A stretch of 41,553 nt of DNA from an uncultured Acetatifactor sp. (GTDB lineage: Bacteria > Bacillota > Clostridia > Lachnospirales > Lachnospiraceae): assembly GCA_910588225.1 (NCBI GenBank), contig CAJUQT010000035.1, positions 1 to 41,553 on the forward strand, read 5' to 3'. Within the stretch, counting starts at the first letter, position 1; every line of letters starts with the position of its first letter. The notes beneath the pieces were generated by a model. That model worked only from the letters and a program-made list of their open reading frames with translations, did not search any database and had not been told where the DNA came from. A program made the translations under genes and the position numbers. This document shows, piece after piece, positions 23,651-32,976 of this stretch.

Positions 23651-24304
23651 ATGCGCTTTTTTATTGACACCGCAAAGGTAGAGGATATCAGGAAGGCAAA
23701 TGACATGGGCGTGATTTGTGGCGTTACCACGAATCCGTCCCTGATTGCAAAGGAAGGCAGAGTGTTTGAGGAAGTAATCGCAGAGATTGCTTCTATTGTG
23801 GACGGGCCTATCAGCGGAGAAGTGAAGGCTACTACCACAGATGCGGAAGGGATGATTCGCGAGGGCAGAGAGATTGCGGCAATTCACCCTAATATGGTAG
23901 TGAAGATTCCCATGACGGTGGAAGGATTAAAAGCCTGCAAGACCCTTTCCGCGGAGGGCATCAAGGTAAATGTGACTTTGATATTCACTGCTAATCAGGC
24001 TCTTTTGGCAGCTCGGGCAGGCGCCGCTTTTGTATCTCCTTTCCTGGGACGTCTGGATGACATCAGTCAGAGAGGCGTGGATTTGATTCGTGAGATTTCC
24101 GATATTTTTGCCGTAACCGATCTGGATACCCAGATTATTGCGGCAAGTGTGCGTAATCCGGTTCATGTGACTGATTGTGCTCTGGCCGGTGCGGATATTG
24201 CTACAGTGCCTTATGCAGTCATTGAACAGATGGTAAAGCATCCGCTGACCGATGCCGGGATTGCAAAGTTCCAGGCTGACTACAGAGCCGTTTTCGGTGA
24301 ATAG
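23651..24304 (+). CDS. fsa: Fructose-6-phosphate aldolase / transaldolase-like protein
   Basis: The 217-residue sequence is of the short transaldolase subfamily (FSA/TalC/MipB): MRFFIDTAKVEDIR, GVTTNPSLI, VVKIPMT with the Schiff-base Lys85, and ARAGAAFVSPFLGRLDD. It transfers or cleaves three-carbon units from sugar phosphates in the non-oxidative pentose phosphate pathway. Whether aldolase or transaldolase activity dominates cannot be told from sequence. It has its own promoter and a strong terminator, so it is monocistronic. Confidence 0.92.
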   Translation: MRFFIDTAKVEDIRKANDMGVICGVTTNPSLIAKEGRVFEEVIAEIASIVDGPISGEVKATTTDAEGMIREGREIAAIHPNMVVKIPMTVEGLKACKTLSAEGIKVNVTLIFTANQALLAARAGAAFVSPFLGRLDDISQRGVDLIREISDIFAVTDLDTQIIAASVRNPVHVTDCALAGADIATVPYAVIEQMVKHPLTDAGIAKFQADYRAVFGE

Positions 24305-24323
24305 TCGGGAGATACAGCCGGAC

Positions 24324-24360
24324 AAAAAGAGCCAGGGAATTATCCCTGGCCCTCTTTTTG
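24324..24360 (+). terminator. Rho-independent terminator after fsa
   Basis: AGAGCCAGGGA pairs with TCCCTGGCCCTCT around a short AT loop, followed by TTTTT at 24355-24359. The flanking A run makes it work in the reverse direction as well, which would terminate the spore protein gene. Confidence 0.9.
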
Positions 24361-24372
24361 CTCGGGGGAGCC

Positions 24373-24573
24373 TTATTTCATCTGCTCTTCCTGCTTCTTG
24401 ATCATACGACGTACCATCTCGCCGCCGATAGAACCGGCTTCGCGGGAAGTCAGGTCACCATTGTAGCCTTCCTTCAGGTTTACACCCAGCTCGGATGCAA
24501 CCTCGGTCTTAAAACGATCCATTGCTGCCTTTGCTTCAGGTACTTCTACTTTATTACTTCTGTTTCCGGACAT
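24373..24573 (-). CDS. Alpha/beta-type small acid-soluble spore protein
   Basis: This 66-residue DNA-binding protein coats spore DNA and protects it from UV and heat. The start is the ATG read from 24573 behind GGAGGTG. The family blocks are clear: KAAMDRFKTEVASELGV, containing the germination protease site near TEVASE, and GDLTSREAGSIGGEMVRRM. Synthesis is expected in the forespore under sigma G; I could not assign the promoter boxes with confidence. It shows that the host forms spores. Confidence 0.95.
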   Translation of the reverse strand: MSGNRSNKVEVPEAKAAMDRFKTEVASELGVNLKEGYNGDLTSREAGSIGGEMVRRMIKKQEEQMK

Positions 24574-24609
24574 TGTTTTCACCTCCATTAATGTCTCATT
24601 TATATCTAT

Positions 24610-24644
24610 CTTCAAGATAAGTGCCGCCTGCACCTATCCTGAAG
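24610..24644. repeat. Palindrome upstream of the spore protein gene
   Basis: CTTCAAGATAAGTGC and the facing TGCACCTATCCTGAAG pair in 13 of 15 positions around a short centre. A related CAACTTATCTTGG lies near 24666. It lies 37 bases upstream of the spore protein start, in its promoter or leader, and may be a regulatory site. Confidence 0.4.
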
Positions 24645-24787
24645 ATTCAGTTTAAGTGTTTGCTGCAACTTATCTTGGTCTTAGTATGACCCTGGAAAAA
24701 GAAAATATGTTGGAAACTTTTGGAGAATTTCAGATTTTGAATAAAATAAAAACAGTCTCATTGCACAGGAGAAAAAGGAGTACTATA

Positions 24788-24892
24788 ATGACAGCTGTAC
24801 AGGGAGCAAACAGCAACTTATTCTGGCAGGAGGCAGATTATGACAGGGTGATGAGGACGGTTCCCCGTGGAAAGGTAATCACAGCGGGATAA
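24788..24892 (+). CDS. Possible 34-residue ORF or gene remnant
   Basis: An ATG at 24788 has AAAAAGGAG at 7-base spacing and opens a 34-residue frame (MTAVQGANSNLFWQEADYDR...). It ends at TAA 24892 after GKVITAG. The sequence looks like part of a folded protein rather than random translation, so it may be the truncated beginning of a longer gene. No function can be given. Confidence 0.3.
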   Translation: MTAVQGANSNLFWQEADYDRVMRTVPRGKVITAG

Positions 24893-25051
24893 AGTTATCA
24901 AGCTCTTCCATCAGAAAAATACAAAAGCGGCACTCTGCACAATTTTATAGACGATGCTGAGAAAATATGTTAAGATTTTTACATACGGGCTGACCAAGAG
25001 ATTGCGAGAGTCTGTTATATACAAAAAGGAGAGAAAGGAAAAGGGACAGAT

Positions 25052-25303
25052 ATGTTGGAATTTAAATATGACACACAATTATTAATTGAAGGAAAGAATC
25101 TGGACGAAGATGTGATCAGCGAGTATTTTACGGAGAATTTCAAAGGCGACTGCCTTCTGGCGGTAGGCGACGATGAACTGATTAAAATCCATTTCCACAC
25201 CAACGAGCCGTGGAAGGTGCTGGAGTACTGCGCATCCCTGGGGGAAATCCATGATATCGTGGTGGAGGATATGGACAGGCAGGCCAGAGGGCTGCAGGGT
25301 TAA
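25052..25303 (+). CDS. Small protein like the middle domain of DAK2/YloV proteins
   Basis: The 83-residue product starts at ATG 25052 after AAGGAAAAGGG. It matches the segment of YloV/FakA-like dihydroxyacetone-kinase-family proteins that joins the kinase part to the DegV-like part: KYDTQLLIEG, VVGD-like AVGDDELIKIHFHTNEP and KVLEYCASLGEIHDIVVEDM. Full family members exceed 500 residues. This is either a free-standing domain protein or a fragment of a decayed gene; no flanking kinase remnant was seen. Upstream 24893-25051 is non-coding. Confidence 0.6.
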   Translation: MLEFKYDTQLLIEGKNLDEDVISEYFTENFKGDCLLAVGDDELIKIHFHTNEPWKVLEYCASLGEIHDIVVEDMDRQARGLQG

Positions 25304-25345
25304 CGCGGAGGAAGGATGGGACCAAAATCAGTTCGCCTGCCTGCT

Positions 25346-26257
25346 TTACTCCTCTTTCGGATACTCGGATGTAGTGCCTCCGTAAGCGTAGGTCACCGGC
25401 AGACAGACCAGCGGAGGCTTGACCGACATATTTTCCTGAAGGAGAAGCTCCACACACATTTCGGCAATCTCAGCAACTGGCTGCACAATGGTAGAGCAGA
25501 TGTAGTCCTGAACACCCATATGCCTTGTGCCGTCAAATCCAATCAGCTGTACGTCTTCGGGTATTCTCTGATTCATTTTCTGCAGCATCTTAAGAATATA
25601 ATAGGCCAGACCGTCTGTGACGCAGAAGATGCCGTCAAAGGTCAGCTTTCCGTTCCTCATATGTTCTGTGAGAAATTCATCAAATTCTTCATATGAATCC
25701 CCGTCTTCCAGTATTTTCATTTCATAGGAAAGATTACGGGAGAGACAGCCGTTTTCAAAGCCTGCTTTTCGTTTGTTAGGTTCGTTGGTGAGAGAGGAAC
25801 CTGAACGCAGGAAAGCCACATTTTTGCAGCCGAAATCGGCCAGCTTCTCGGCTGCCAGCTGTCCTCCGGCGAAATTGTCACTGGCGACACATGGAATTTC
25901 AGGACCCATGGAACGGTCGATTGCCACGAAAGGAGTTCCCTTCTCAATAATGAGATCGGGATTGTAGGTCAGACCAATGATTCCGTCTACTTTGTTCTGC
26001 TGTGCCATCTTGATATATTCCTGCTCCAGACCCGAGTCGGAGTCGGTGGAACAGAGGAACATTCGGTAGCTGCGCTTCAACAGAGCAATATTGATATGAT
26101 AAACCAGAGCGCCGTAGAACGGATTTATGGTGTTCGGAATCAGGAGAGCAACCGTGCGGGTTTTATTCAATTTAAGGCCCTGGGCGTAACTGTTGACCTG
26201 ATAGTTCAGCTTTCGGATGGCGTCTTCGACCCGGATGCGATAGTCTTCTTCATTTCC
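25346..26257 (-). pseudogene. LacI-family regulator lacking its DNA-binding domain
   Basis: The sugar-binding domain is complete: TVALLIPNTINPFYG, DGIIGLTYNP, VASDNFAGGQLAAEKL, FDGIFCVTDGLA, IPEDVQLIGFDGT and STIVQPVAEIAEMCVELL. Upstream of the first recognised start (a TTG at 26170) the frame continues through the hinge (YRIRVEDAIRKLNYQVNS) to about 26250. The helix-turn-helix that should precede it is absent; the DNA there codes for a permease on the other strand. There is no ATG start. The ancestral protein probably repressed the fructan/sucrose genes to the right. As it stands it cannot bind operators through a LacI HTH. Confidence 0.85.
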
Positions 26258-26413
26258 ATCATGGTGGTCTGCGGTATGATTAAGATATTTTTAAGCCCTT
26301 CCGGGGGTCTGCTGAATCTGCTTGCAGGAACCTCCATTGATTTCCTGACAGAGTCATCCGCTTTCCGTACCATTTATATTGCCTCCGGTATCTGGCAGGA
26401 TGCAGGTTGGGGA
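26249..26413 (+). pseudogene. Internal fragment of ABC sugar permease 1 (LplB/UgpA type)
   Basis: The frame starting at TTC 26249 encodes FISIMVVCGMIKIFLSP, then LLNLLAGTSIDFLTESSAFR, TIYIASGIWQDAGWG. This matches the middle of the first permease of carbohydrate ABC transporters of the lipoprotein-SBP class. Both ends are missing: the left end abuts the truncated LacI gene and the right end abuts permease 2 in another frame. About 55 of roughly 310 residues remain. Confidence 0.75.
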
Positions 26414-26423
26414 ATCGATCAGT

Positions 26424-26978
26424 ATTTTTTTCATTATTACCATGTACTTTGGCGGCGGGATGGTTCCCACCTATCTGGTGGTAAAACAGACCGGATTGAT
26501 TAATAATATCTGGGCGCTGTTTCTTCCCGGCGGTGTGAGCGTAGGCAATATGATTATCGTAAGGAATTTCTTCGAGAATAATATTCCCGGGGAGATGGTG
26601 GAAGCGGCAGACATGGACGGCGCCTCCAAGTGGATTACCTTTATCAAAATAGTAGTGCCCCTGAGCCGTTCCATTATGGCGGTTATGGTGGTATTCAGTA
26701 TGGTGGCTTACTGGAACGACTGGTTTACGGCAATGATTTATCTGCCCTCTCCCGACAGAGCGCCGCTGCCTCTGGTGCTGCGCAATATTCTGATTAAGAG
26801 CTCGGCCAGTGCAAGTCAGGCCAGCACCATATCCGGTGGTTTTGCCGAGCTGAACAGAATGACGGAGATGATCAAATTTTCTTCCATTATCATAGCGGCA
26901 GCACCCATGCTGGCAGTGTATCCCTTTGTTCAGAAGTATTTTGAAAAAGGATTTATGGCCGGTGCGGTGAAGGGATGA
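26424..26978 (+). pseudogene. C-terminal fragment of ABC sugar permease 2 (YtcP type)
   Basis: From about 26424 the sequence reads IFFIITMYFGGGMVPTYLVV, includes the EAA-loop motif VEAADMDGASKWITFIKIVVP and ends at PFVQKYFEKGFMAGAVKG, the normal C-terminus of the family. The first ~110 residues and the start are lost at the junction with the permease 1 fragment. Internal ATGs (for example 26442) exist but would yield an incomplete transmembrane domain. Confidence 0.8.
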
Positions 26979-26981
26979 GTG

Positions 26982-26996
26982 CGCCCTGAAAGGGCG
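26982..26996 (+). terminator. Intercistronic hairpin CGCCCT-GAA-AGGGCG
   Basis: A tight 6-bp GC-rich hairpin begins 3 bases after the permease 2 stop and lacks a T run. Such hairpins before solute-binding protein genes often stabilise the downstream message; that role is inferred. Confidence 0.35.
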
Positions 26997-27127
26997 AACG
27001 GCCTGGCGGGTGGAACTTCTGCATGGAGCAGCCCCGGATTACAGGGCGCCGGAAAGACGATGGCGAGAATTGATACAATGCAGCCCGGAACAGGCTGCAG
27101 AACCGGAACAGGAGGTCGCATATAATT

Positions 27128-28816
27128 ATGTGTAAAAATGATATAAAATGGAACAATGGAAAAAGGGCTGTATTCTGTGGGCTTGGGGTCGTGCTAGTAC
27201 TGTCGGTGACGGCTTGCGGGAACAAAGATTACGGCCATCATGAGAAGGGGGTGGCGAATCCGGATACCACCCAGACCGCATTCGCTATTATGGGGGGGCA
27301 GAGTGCACTGAGTCCCGGATATACTGATAACACAGTATTGAATCAGCTGCAGGCGGATGCAGGGATCAGCATTGAATGGACTACCATGAGCGAGTCGCTT
27401 GGAGAACAGGTAAATATCCGCATTGCAGGAGATGAGCTTCCGGACGCTTTCATGGGAGTGGGATTCAGCAATTATGATATCTCCCGTTATGGGGATGACG
27501 GCACCTTTATTGACCTGACGCCTTATCTGACGGAAGAGTATATGCCGAATCTGACGAAGATTCTGGAGGAGAACCCGGATATCCGCAGTGCTATCACCAT
27601 GGATGACGGATATATTTACGGTCTGCCTGCCGGGGAACGCATGGGAACGGCAGGTGTGGGGGCACCGGAGGATTACAGCATTTATTCGGTCCCGCAATTC
27701 TCAATGATCAACAAGGCATGGCTGGATGAGCTGGGACTGGAGGTGCCCACAACGCTGGAAGAACTTCATACGGCTCTGAAAGCCTTCAAAGATAATGATA
27801 TGAGTGCACGATACTACGGAAATGCGCCGGGAAGTACTATTCCCATGAGCACAGGGTTTGACGAGTGGTGCTGGGGACAGAATATTTTTTATGCGGGTTT
27901 CGGCTTCACAAACTGGCCCAATGATGTGTGCAATGATTTGGTGCTGCGCGGTGACGGAACCGTGGAGTTCCTGTGCGTCACTGATCAATACAGAGATGCA
28001 GTCAGCTATTTTCATGACTGGTATGCGGAAGGGCTGATGGATGTGGAGATGTTCAGCCAGGACTCCACACAGCTGATTGCAAAATGCTCACAGGGTTATG
28101 TGGGGGTTTCCACATGGTGGTATATTGAAGAACTGATGGGGGATTATGCGGAAGATTATGTGTTCCTGCCCGTTTTGGACGGACCGGACGGCACCCACAA
28201 TGTAACCATCCGCACCGGAGGAGGAATCAACAGCGGACAGCTGAATATCACGAAGAAATGCAAAAGTCCTGCGAATCTTCTGAAATTCTTTGATCGGTGG
28301 TATGACCCGGAAGTTGTCATGCAGCTGCAGTATGGTCCAATCGGAACCTACTTTACTGAGCAGGACGAAGACGGTATCTGGCTGAGCATTTCGGACGAAG
28401 CCAGTCGGGAGAAATATGGCAAGAGCTCGGGAGAGCTGAAGGGGGAATGCGAAGTATTTGGACCGAAGCTTATTTTAAGCGATTATTATCTCACCACATT
28501 CAGAATGGAGGACCGCGCCATTGAACGTCTGACTGATTTATATGAATATTGGATGCCTTTTGTGGAGGACACTTCCGTCTATCCTGTAGACTGTGTGTTC
28601 ACCGGCAGAGAACTGGATGATATCGACTGGTACAGAGCGGATTTTGAAAGCGCCGTATCGGAGCAGGAAGGTCTGTGGATTAAAAACGGCGGACCCACGG
28701 ATGAAGAATGGGAGAGCTATATCAGCTATCTGAGAGACAAATGCGGTATGGATAAGCTTCTGAAGGTATATCAGGAGGCTTATGACCGATACTCGGGAAA
28801 GACGACGGCCGAATAA
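27128..28816 (+). CDS. Extracellular solute-binding lipoprotein of a sugar ABC transporter
   Basis: The 562-residue protein has an N-terminal lipoprotein signal with lipobox LSVTAC, so Cys30 would be lipidated after cleavage. The rest has the two-lobed large solute-binding protein fold of the LipO/LplA group (GDELPDAFMGVGF, DGYIYGLPAGE, MINKAWLDELGLEVPTTLEE). It is upstream of a GH32 enzyme, so fructan or sucrose-type sugars are the likely ligand. Its own permeases are destroyed, so it needs permeases from elsewhere or is non-functional. Confidence 0.9.
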   Translation: MCKNDIKWNNGKRAVFCGLGVVLVLSVTACGNKDYGHHEKGVANPDTTQTAFAIMGGQSALSPGYTDNTVLNQLQADAGISIEWTTMSESLGEQVNIRIAGDELPDAFMGVGFSNYDISRYGDDGTFIDLTPYLTEEYMPNLTKILEENPDIRSAITMDDGYIYGLPAGERMGTAGVGAPEDYSIYSVPQFSMINKAWLDELGLEVPTTLEELHTALKAFKDNDMSARYYGNAPGSTIPMSTGFDEWCWGQNIFYAGFGFTNWPNDVCNDLVLRGDGTVEFLCVTDQYRDAVSYFHDWYAEGLMDVEMFSQDSTQLIAKCSQGYVGVSTWWYIEELMGDYAEDYVFLPVLDGPDGTHNVTIRTGGGINSGQLNITKKCKSPANLLKFFDRWYDPEVVMQLQYGPIGTYFTEQDEDGIWLSISDEASREKYGKSSGELKGECEVFGPKLILSDYYLTTFRMEDRAIERLTDLYEYWMPFVEDTSVYPVDCVFTGRELDDIDWYRADFESAVSEQEGLWIKNGGPTDEEWESYISYLRDKCGMDKLLKVYQEAYDRYSGKTTAE

Positions 28817-28901
28817 CAGGGCCAGTAATAAACTGTTGCGTTAACAGAGACAAGATGATAAATTAATAGAGAGTAAGGGAAAAAGGAGCAGAGAATTTAT
28901 C

Positions 28902-30398
28902 ATGACAAGTCAGATATTGTGGGAAGCCCGTAAATATGAGGAAGCTTTCGGGAAGAAGATTCAAAAGGAAGAGAGACCTGACTTTCACCTGTCTCCCCGC
29001 ACCGGATGGATGAACGATCCAAACGGGTTCAGCTGTTACGGGGGAAAATATCATTTGTTTTATCAATATCATCCCTATGATTCGCACTGGGGCCCCATGC
29101 ACTGGGGACATGCGGTGAGCGATGATCTGCTGCACTGGGAATATCTGCCTGCGGCGCTTGCGCCGGACGAAATCTATGACAGAGACGGATGCTTTTCAGG
29201 GAGCGCGCTTACACTGCCTGACGGCAGACAGCTTCTGATGTATACAGGTGTAGTGAAGGAACGTCAGGCTGACGGCAGCTGCAATGAAGTACAGACCCAG
29301 TGTCTGGCTGTGGGAGACGGGGCAGATTACGTAAAATATGACGGGAATCCGGTTTTGAATGAGCAGGATATTCCCCGGGGAAACAGCAGATTTGATTTCC
29401 GGGACCCGAAGCTGTGGCAGGAAGAAGACGGCACATATCGCTGTGCCATAGGGAATCGCTCTGCGGACGGCAGCGGGCAGATTCTGCTTTTTGAAAGCCC
29501 GGATGGGTTTGACTGGCATTATAAAAAAGTGCTGGCTGCAAACCACAACCGGTTCGGAAAAATGTGGGAGTGCCCTGATTTTTTTCCGCTGGACGGAAAG
29601 TGGGTGCTGCTGACCAGTCCTCAGGATATGCTTCCTTCCGGATTTGAATATCATAACGGGAACGGAACCCTCTGCCTGATTGGAAGTTATGAGAAAACGA
29701 CGGAGGAATTTACGGAAGAGGGGAATCAGTCTGTTGACTATGGTATTGACTTCTATGCACCCCAGACTGTGCTCACCCCGGACGGACGCCGGGTGATGAT
29801 CGGATGGATGCAGAACTGGGACACATGCAATCACAGAAGAGTACATGACGAGCCCTGGTTCGGCCAGATGAGTCTGCCCCGGGAACTGTCCATAAAGGAT
29901 GGAAAGCTGTTCCAGAAGCCGGTGAGAGAGCTGGAAGCCATGCGGAGGAACAAGATCTCCTATGAGAATGTCACGGTGTCAGGTACGGTGAGACTGGAGG
30001 GAATCAAAGGGCGTCGGATTGATATGGAGCTGACCATCCGGCCAGAGGATGGCTGTGATCTGTACAGAAAGTTTGCGGTCCGCTTTGCCCAGAACGGGCA
30101 ATACTACACTTCTCTCAGCTTCCGGCCGGGAGAATCCGTGCTGAAGGTAGACAGAAAGTTTTCCGGCTCCAGAAGGGCCATCATTCATCAGAGACGCAGT
30201 AAAGTCTGCCGGAAGGGCGGGGTACTGAAGCTGCGGATTATTCTGGACCGGTTCAGCGCGGAAGCCTTTGTAAATGACGGAGAACAGGTATTGTCCGCAG
30301 TCTTGTATACAGAACAGGAAGCGGATGGGATTTCTTTCATCGCGGACGGAACCGTGAATATGGATGTGGTAAAATATGAAATCGGATGCGGCGCCTGA
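28902..30398 (+). CDS. GH32 beta-fructosidase / sucrose-6-phosphate hydrolase
   Basis: The 498-residue enzyme hydrolyses beta-fructofuranosyl linkages in sucrose, sucrose-6-phosphate or fructans. All three GH32 acidic motifs are present: WMNDPNG with nucleophile D39, FRDPK with D168 as transition-state stabiliser, and WECPDFF with E223 as acid/base. The C-terminal beta-sandwich follows from about 350. It lacks a signal peptide, so it acts on imported sugar. Start ATG after AAAAAGGAG. The linked transporter is an ABC system, not a PTS, which favours unphosphorylated fructooligosaccharides over sucrose-6-phosphate. Confidence 0.93.
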   Translation: MTSQILWEARKYEEAFGKKIQKEERPDFHLSPRTGWMNDPNGFSCYGGKYHLFYQYHPYDSHWGPMHWGHAVSDDLLHWEYLPAALAPDEIYDRDGCFSGSALTLPDGRQLLMYTGVVKERQADGSCNEVQTQCLAVGDGADYVKYDGNPVLNEQDIPRGNSRFDFRDPKLWQEEDGTYRCAIGNRSADGSGQILLFESPDGFDWHYKKVLAANHNRFGKMWECPDFFPLDGKWVLLTSPQDMLPSGFEYHNGNGTLCLIGSYEKTTEEFTEEGNQSVDYGIDFYAPQTVLTPDGRRVMIGWMQNWDTCNHRRVHDEPWFGQMSLPRELSIKDGKLFQKPVRELEAMRRNKISYENVTVSGTVRLEGIKGRRIDMELTIRPEDGCDLYRKFAVRFAQNGQYYTSLSFRPGESVLKVDRKFSGSRRAIIHQRRSKVCRKGGVLKLRIILDRFSAEAFVNDGEQVLSAVLYTEQEADGISFIADGTVNMDVVKYEIGCGA

Positions 30399-30435
30399 CA
30401 CTGAAAAATGTCAACTGGCAAAATGTCTATAAATT

Positions 30436-30458
30436 TTGCATAAAATGCAACGTTTTTT
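30436..30458 (+). terminator. Palindrome plus T run after the GH32 gene
   Basis: TTGCATAAAATGCAA (30436-30450) is a perfect palindrome with 6-base arms, followed by CGTTTTTT. It looks like a weak AT-rich terminator, but it may instead be an operator upstream of glgC. Confidence 0.45.
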
Positions 30459-30500
30459 ACAAAGTTACCAAAAAGCCTGTTAATTGTTTCCAGTTTGTTG

Positions 30501-30506
30501 TATAAT
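30501..30506 (+). promoter_or_regulatory. -10 box upstream of glgC
   Basis: A perfect TATAAT lies 107 bases before the glgC ATG. The -35 position (TGTTAA at 17-base spacing) is poor, so an activator may be needed. Confidence 0.45.
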
Positions 30507-30612
30507 ACATAAGAAGAACAACCAAACTTGTTCGGGCCGCAAATATTGTATCTGCGTATTGTGAAAAGGCACATAAAGTCCGCAGATTACAGAAAGGTAT
30601 GGTGTGTAATTT

Positions 30613-31821
30613 ATGGCAAAAGAAATGATAGCAATGCTTCTTGCCGGGGGACAGGGCTCCCGTCTGTATGCGTTGACTGAGAAGCTTGCGAAACCGGCAG
30701 TCCCGTTTGGCGGGAAATATCGTATCATTGATTTCCCGCTGTCGAACTGTGTCAATTCGGGAATAGACACGGTGGGAATTCTGACGCAGTATCAGCCGCT
30801 GGTACTGAATGAGTATATCGGAAACGGCCAGCCGTGGGATTTGGATCGGCTTTACGGCGGGGTCCATGTTCTGCCGCCTTATCAGAAGGCAAGTGGATCG
30901 GACTGGTACAAGGGAACTGCGAACGCTATTTATCAGAACATTTCCTTTATTGAGAGGTATGATCCCCAATATGTGATTATTCTGTCCGGCGATCAGATCT
31001 GTAAGCAGGATTACAGCGATTTCCTGAAATTCCACAAAGAGAAGAATGCAGAATTCAGCGTGGCGGTCATGGAAGTTCCCTGGGAGGAGGCTTCCCGCTT
31101 CGGGCTGATGGTGGCGGATAAGGACGACAGGATTACAGAGTTCCAGGAGAAGCCGAAGAATCCGAAGTCCAATCTGGCTTCTATGGGTATCTATATTTTC
31201 AACTGGGATATCCTGAAGAAATATCTGGAGGAGGACGAAGCGGATCCAAAGTCTGCCAATGATTTCGGTAATAACATCATTCCGAATCTGCTGAGAGACA
31301 ACCGCAGAATGTATGCCTATCATTTTGACGGATACTGGAAGGATGTGGGAACCATTGCCTCGCTGTGGGAGGCCAATATGGAGATTCTGGATCCCGAGCA
31401 CAGCGGAATCAATCTGTTCGACGAGGACTGGAAGATTTACAGCCGCAACAGCGGAATGACCGGGCATAAAATCAGTGCCGGCGGTGTGGTGGAGAATTCA
31501 ATGATTACCGACGGCTGCAGGATTAAGGGTACGGTGAAGCATTCCATTCTGTTCTCAGGCGTGAAGGTGGAAAAAGGAGCCGTAATCGAAGACGCTGTGG
31601 TGATGGGCGGTACGGTGATTAAGGCGGGAGCCACAGTGAAGCACTGTATTGTGGCAGAGAATGTGACAATCGGCGAGAATGCGGTGGTAGGTGCCATGCC
31701 CACGGACAGAGAGAACGGTGTGGCAACCGTGGGTGCAGGTGTGATCATCGGTGACAATGCGAAGGTCGGCCCCAACGCCATGGTGAATAAAAACATAGAA
31801 GGCGGTGAAGAAGAATGGTAA
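30613..31821 (+). CDS. glgC: Glucose-1-phosphate adenylyltransferase, catalytic subunit
   Basis: GlgC makes ADP-glucose from ATP and glucose-1-phosphate, the first committed step of glycogen synthesis. The 402-residue protein has LLAGGQGSRLYALT, KPAVPFGGKYRIIDFPLSN, GDQICKQDYS, the sugar-binding FQEKPK, and DGYWKDVGT. It ends in a left-handed beta-helix with hexapeptide repeats (from about 290). It overlaps glgD by 7 bases, indicating translational coupling. Confidence 0.96.
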   Translation: MAKEMIAMLLAGGQGSRLYALTEKLAKPAVPFGGKYRIIDFPLSNCVNSGIDTVGILTQYQPLVLNEYIGNGQPWDLDRLYGGVHVLPPYQKASGSDWYKGTANAIYQNISFIERYDPQYVIILSGDQICKQDYSDFLKFHKEKNAEFSVAVMEVPWEEASRFGLMVADKDDRITEFQEKPKNPKSNLASMGIYIFNWDILKKYLEEDEADPKSANDFGNNIIPNLLRDNRRMYAYHFDGYWKDVGTIASLWEANMEILDPEHSGINLFDEDWKIYSRNSGMTGHKISAGGVVENSMITDGCRIKGTVKHSILFSGVKVEKGAVIEDAVVMGGTVIKAGATVKHCIVAENVTIGENAVVGAMPTDRENGVATVGAGVIIGDNAKVGPNAMVNKNIEGGEEEW

Positions 31822-32957
31822 ACTCAAAGACAAGTGCACTGGGCATTATTTTTCCCAACAGTTATGACGCGTTGGTTCCGGAGCTGGTGAATGTGCGTCT
31901 GATGGCTTCCATCCCTTTTGCCAGTCGATATCGCCTCATTGATTTTATACTATCCAGCATGACACACTGTGATATCAACAATATCTCTGTCATGGTTAAT
32001 AATAACTATCACTCTCTGATGGATCACCTGGATTCCGGCCGTGAATGGGACCTGGTGCGCAAGAACGGCGGATTACATATATTCCCTCCTTTTATGGAGA
32101 AGAGTGCGAAGCCTTATACGGGACGTGTGGGTGCGCTGGCAAATATTCTGGATTTCCTGCGGGATGAAAAAGAAAAATATGTGGTGATTACGGATACGAA
32201 TATCGTGGTTAATTTTGATTTTAAGGCCATGATCCGGTCCCATATCGAGAGCGGTGCGGATGTGACCATTGCCTATAATCAGCAGGAGCTCCCGGAGAGC
32301 TTCATGAAGTCTCAGTCCAATGATTTGGGCTACTATTATACCTTTGGCATTGACAATGGCAGAATTACCAAAATCTATGTAAATGCCAAGGATAAGGGGG
32401 TTCAGAATTTCTCCATGAATATTTTCGTGGTGGAGAGAGAAAAGCTCATCGATCTGATCAACACGGCTTTTGTCCGGGGACAGGAATACTTTGAGAGGGA
32501 TGTGTTGCTGCCCCAGCTGAGCAAGCTGAACGTACATGCCTATAAGCACGAGGGATATATCGCCCGGATTTGTGATATGAAGAGCTATTTTGACGAGAAT
32601 ATGAAGCTTCTGGATGACTACAATCTGGACGCACTTTTCTCAGGACCTTCTATCTACACGAAGATTCGAGATGACAATCCTACCAGGTATATCGAGGGGG
32701 CGAAGGTACAGAATGTGATGGTGGCTGACGGCTGTATCATCGAAGGAGAGGTGGAAGACAGTATTCTCTTCCGTGGAGTGAAAGTGGCCAGAGGCGCGAA
32801 GGTCAAGAACTGTATTCTGATGCAGGATTCTGTAGTGGAAGCCGGCGCGGATATAGAATATCTTGTCATGGACAAGAATGTTACCATTACAGCAGGCAAG
32901 GAGATGAAGGGAACAGGGACCTTCCCCGTCTACATCGGAAAGCATCAAGTAGTCTGA
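31815..32957 (+). CDS. glgD: Glucose-1-phosphate adenylyltransferase, GlgD subunit
   Basis: A 380-residue paralogue of GlgC. The N-terminal phosphate-binding motif is degenerate: TSALGIIFPNSYDALVPELV stands in place of LAGGxGxRL, as in GlgD regulatory subunits of Firmicutes. The fold otherwise continues (ASRYRLIDFILSSM, then C-terminal hexapeptide repeats). It pairs with GlgC to form the more active heterotetramer known from Bacillus and Clostridia. Start ATG lies within the end of glgC. Confidence 0.95.
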   Translation: MVNSKTSALGIIFPNSYDALVPELVNVRLMASIPFASRYRLIDFILSSMTHCDINNISVMVNNNYHSLMDHLDSGREWDLVRKNGGLHIFPPFMEKSAKPYTGRVGALANILDFLRDEKEKYVVITDTNIVVNFDFKAMIRSHIESGADVTIAYNQQELPESFMKSQSNDLGYYYTFGIDNGRITKIYVNAKDKGVQNFSMNIFVVEREKLIDLINTAFVRGQEYFERDVLLPQLSKLNVHAYKHEGYIARICDMKSYFDENMKLLDDYNLDALFSGPSIYTKIRDDNPTRYIEGAKVQNVMVADGCIIEGEVEDSILFRGVKVARGAKVKNCILMQDSVVEAGADIEYLVMDKNVTITAGKEMKGTGTFPVYIGKHQVV

Positions 32958-32976
32958 AATAAATGAAAATACAGAT

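Noticed and set aside
24656..24892. The full 78-residue frame as a gene
   Set aside because: Only the ATG at 24788 has a ribosome binding site; the upstream part lies in the promoter region.
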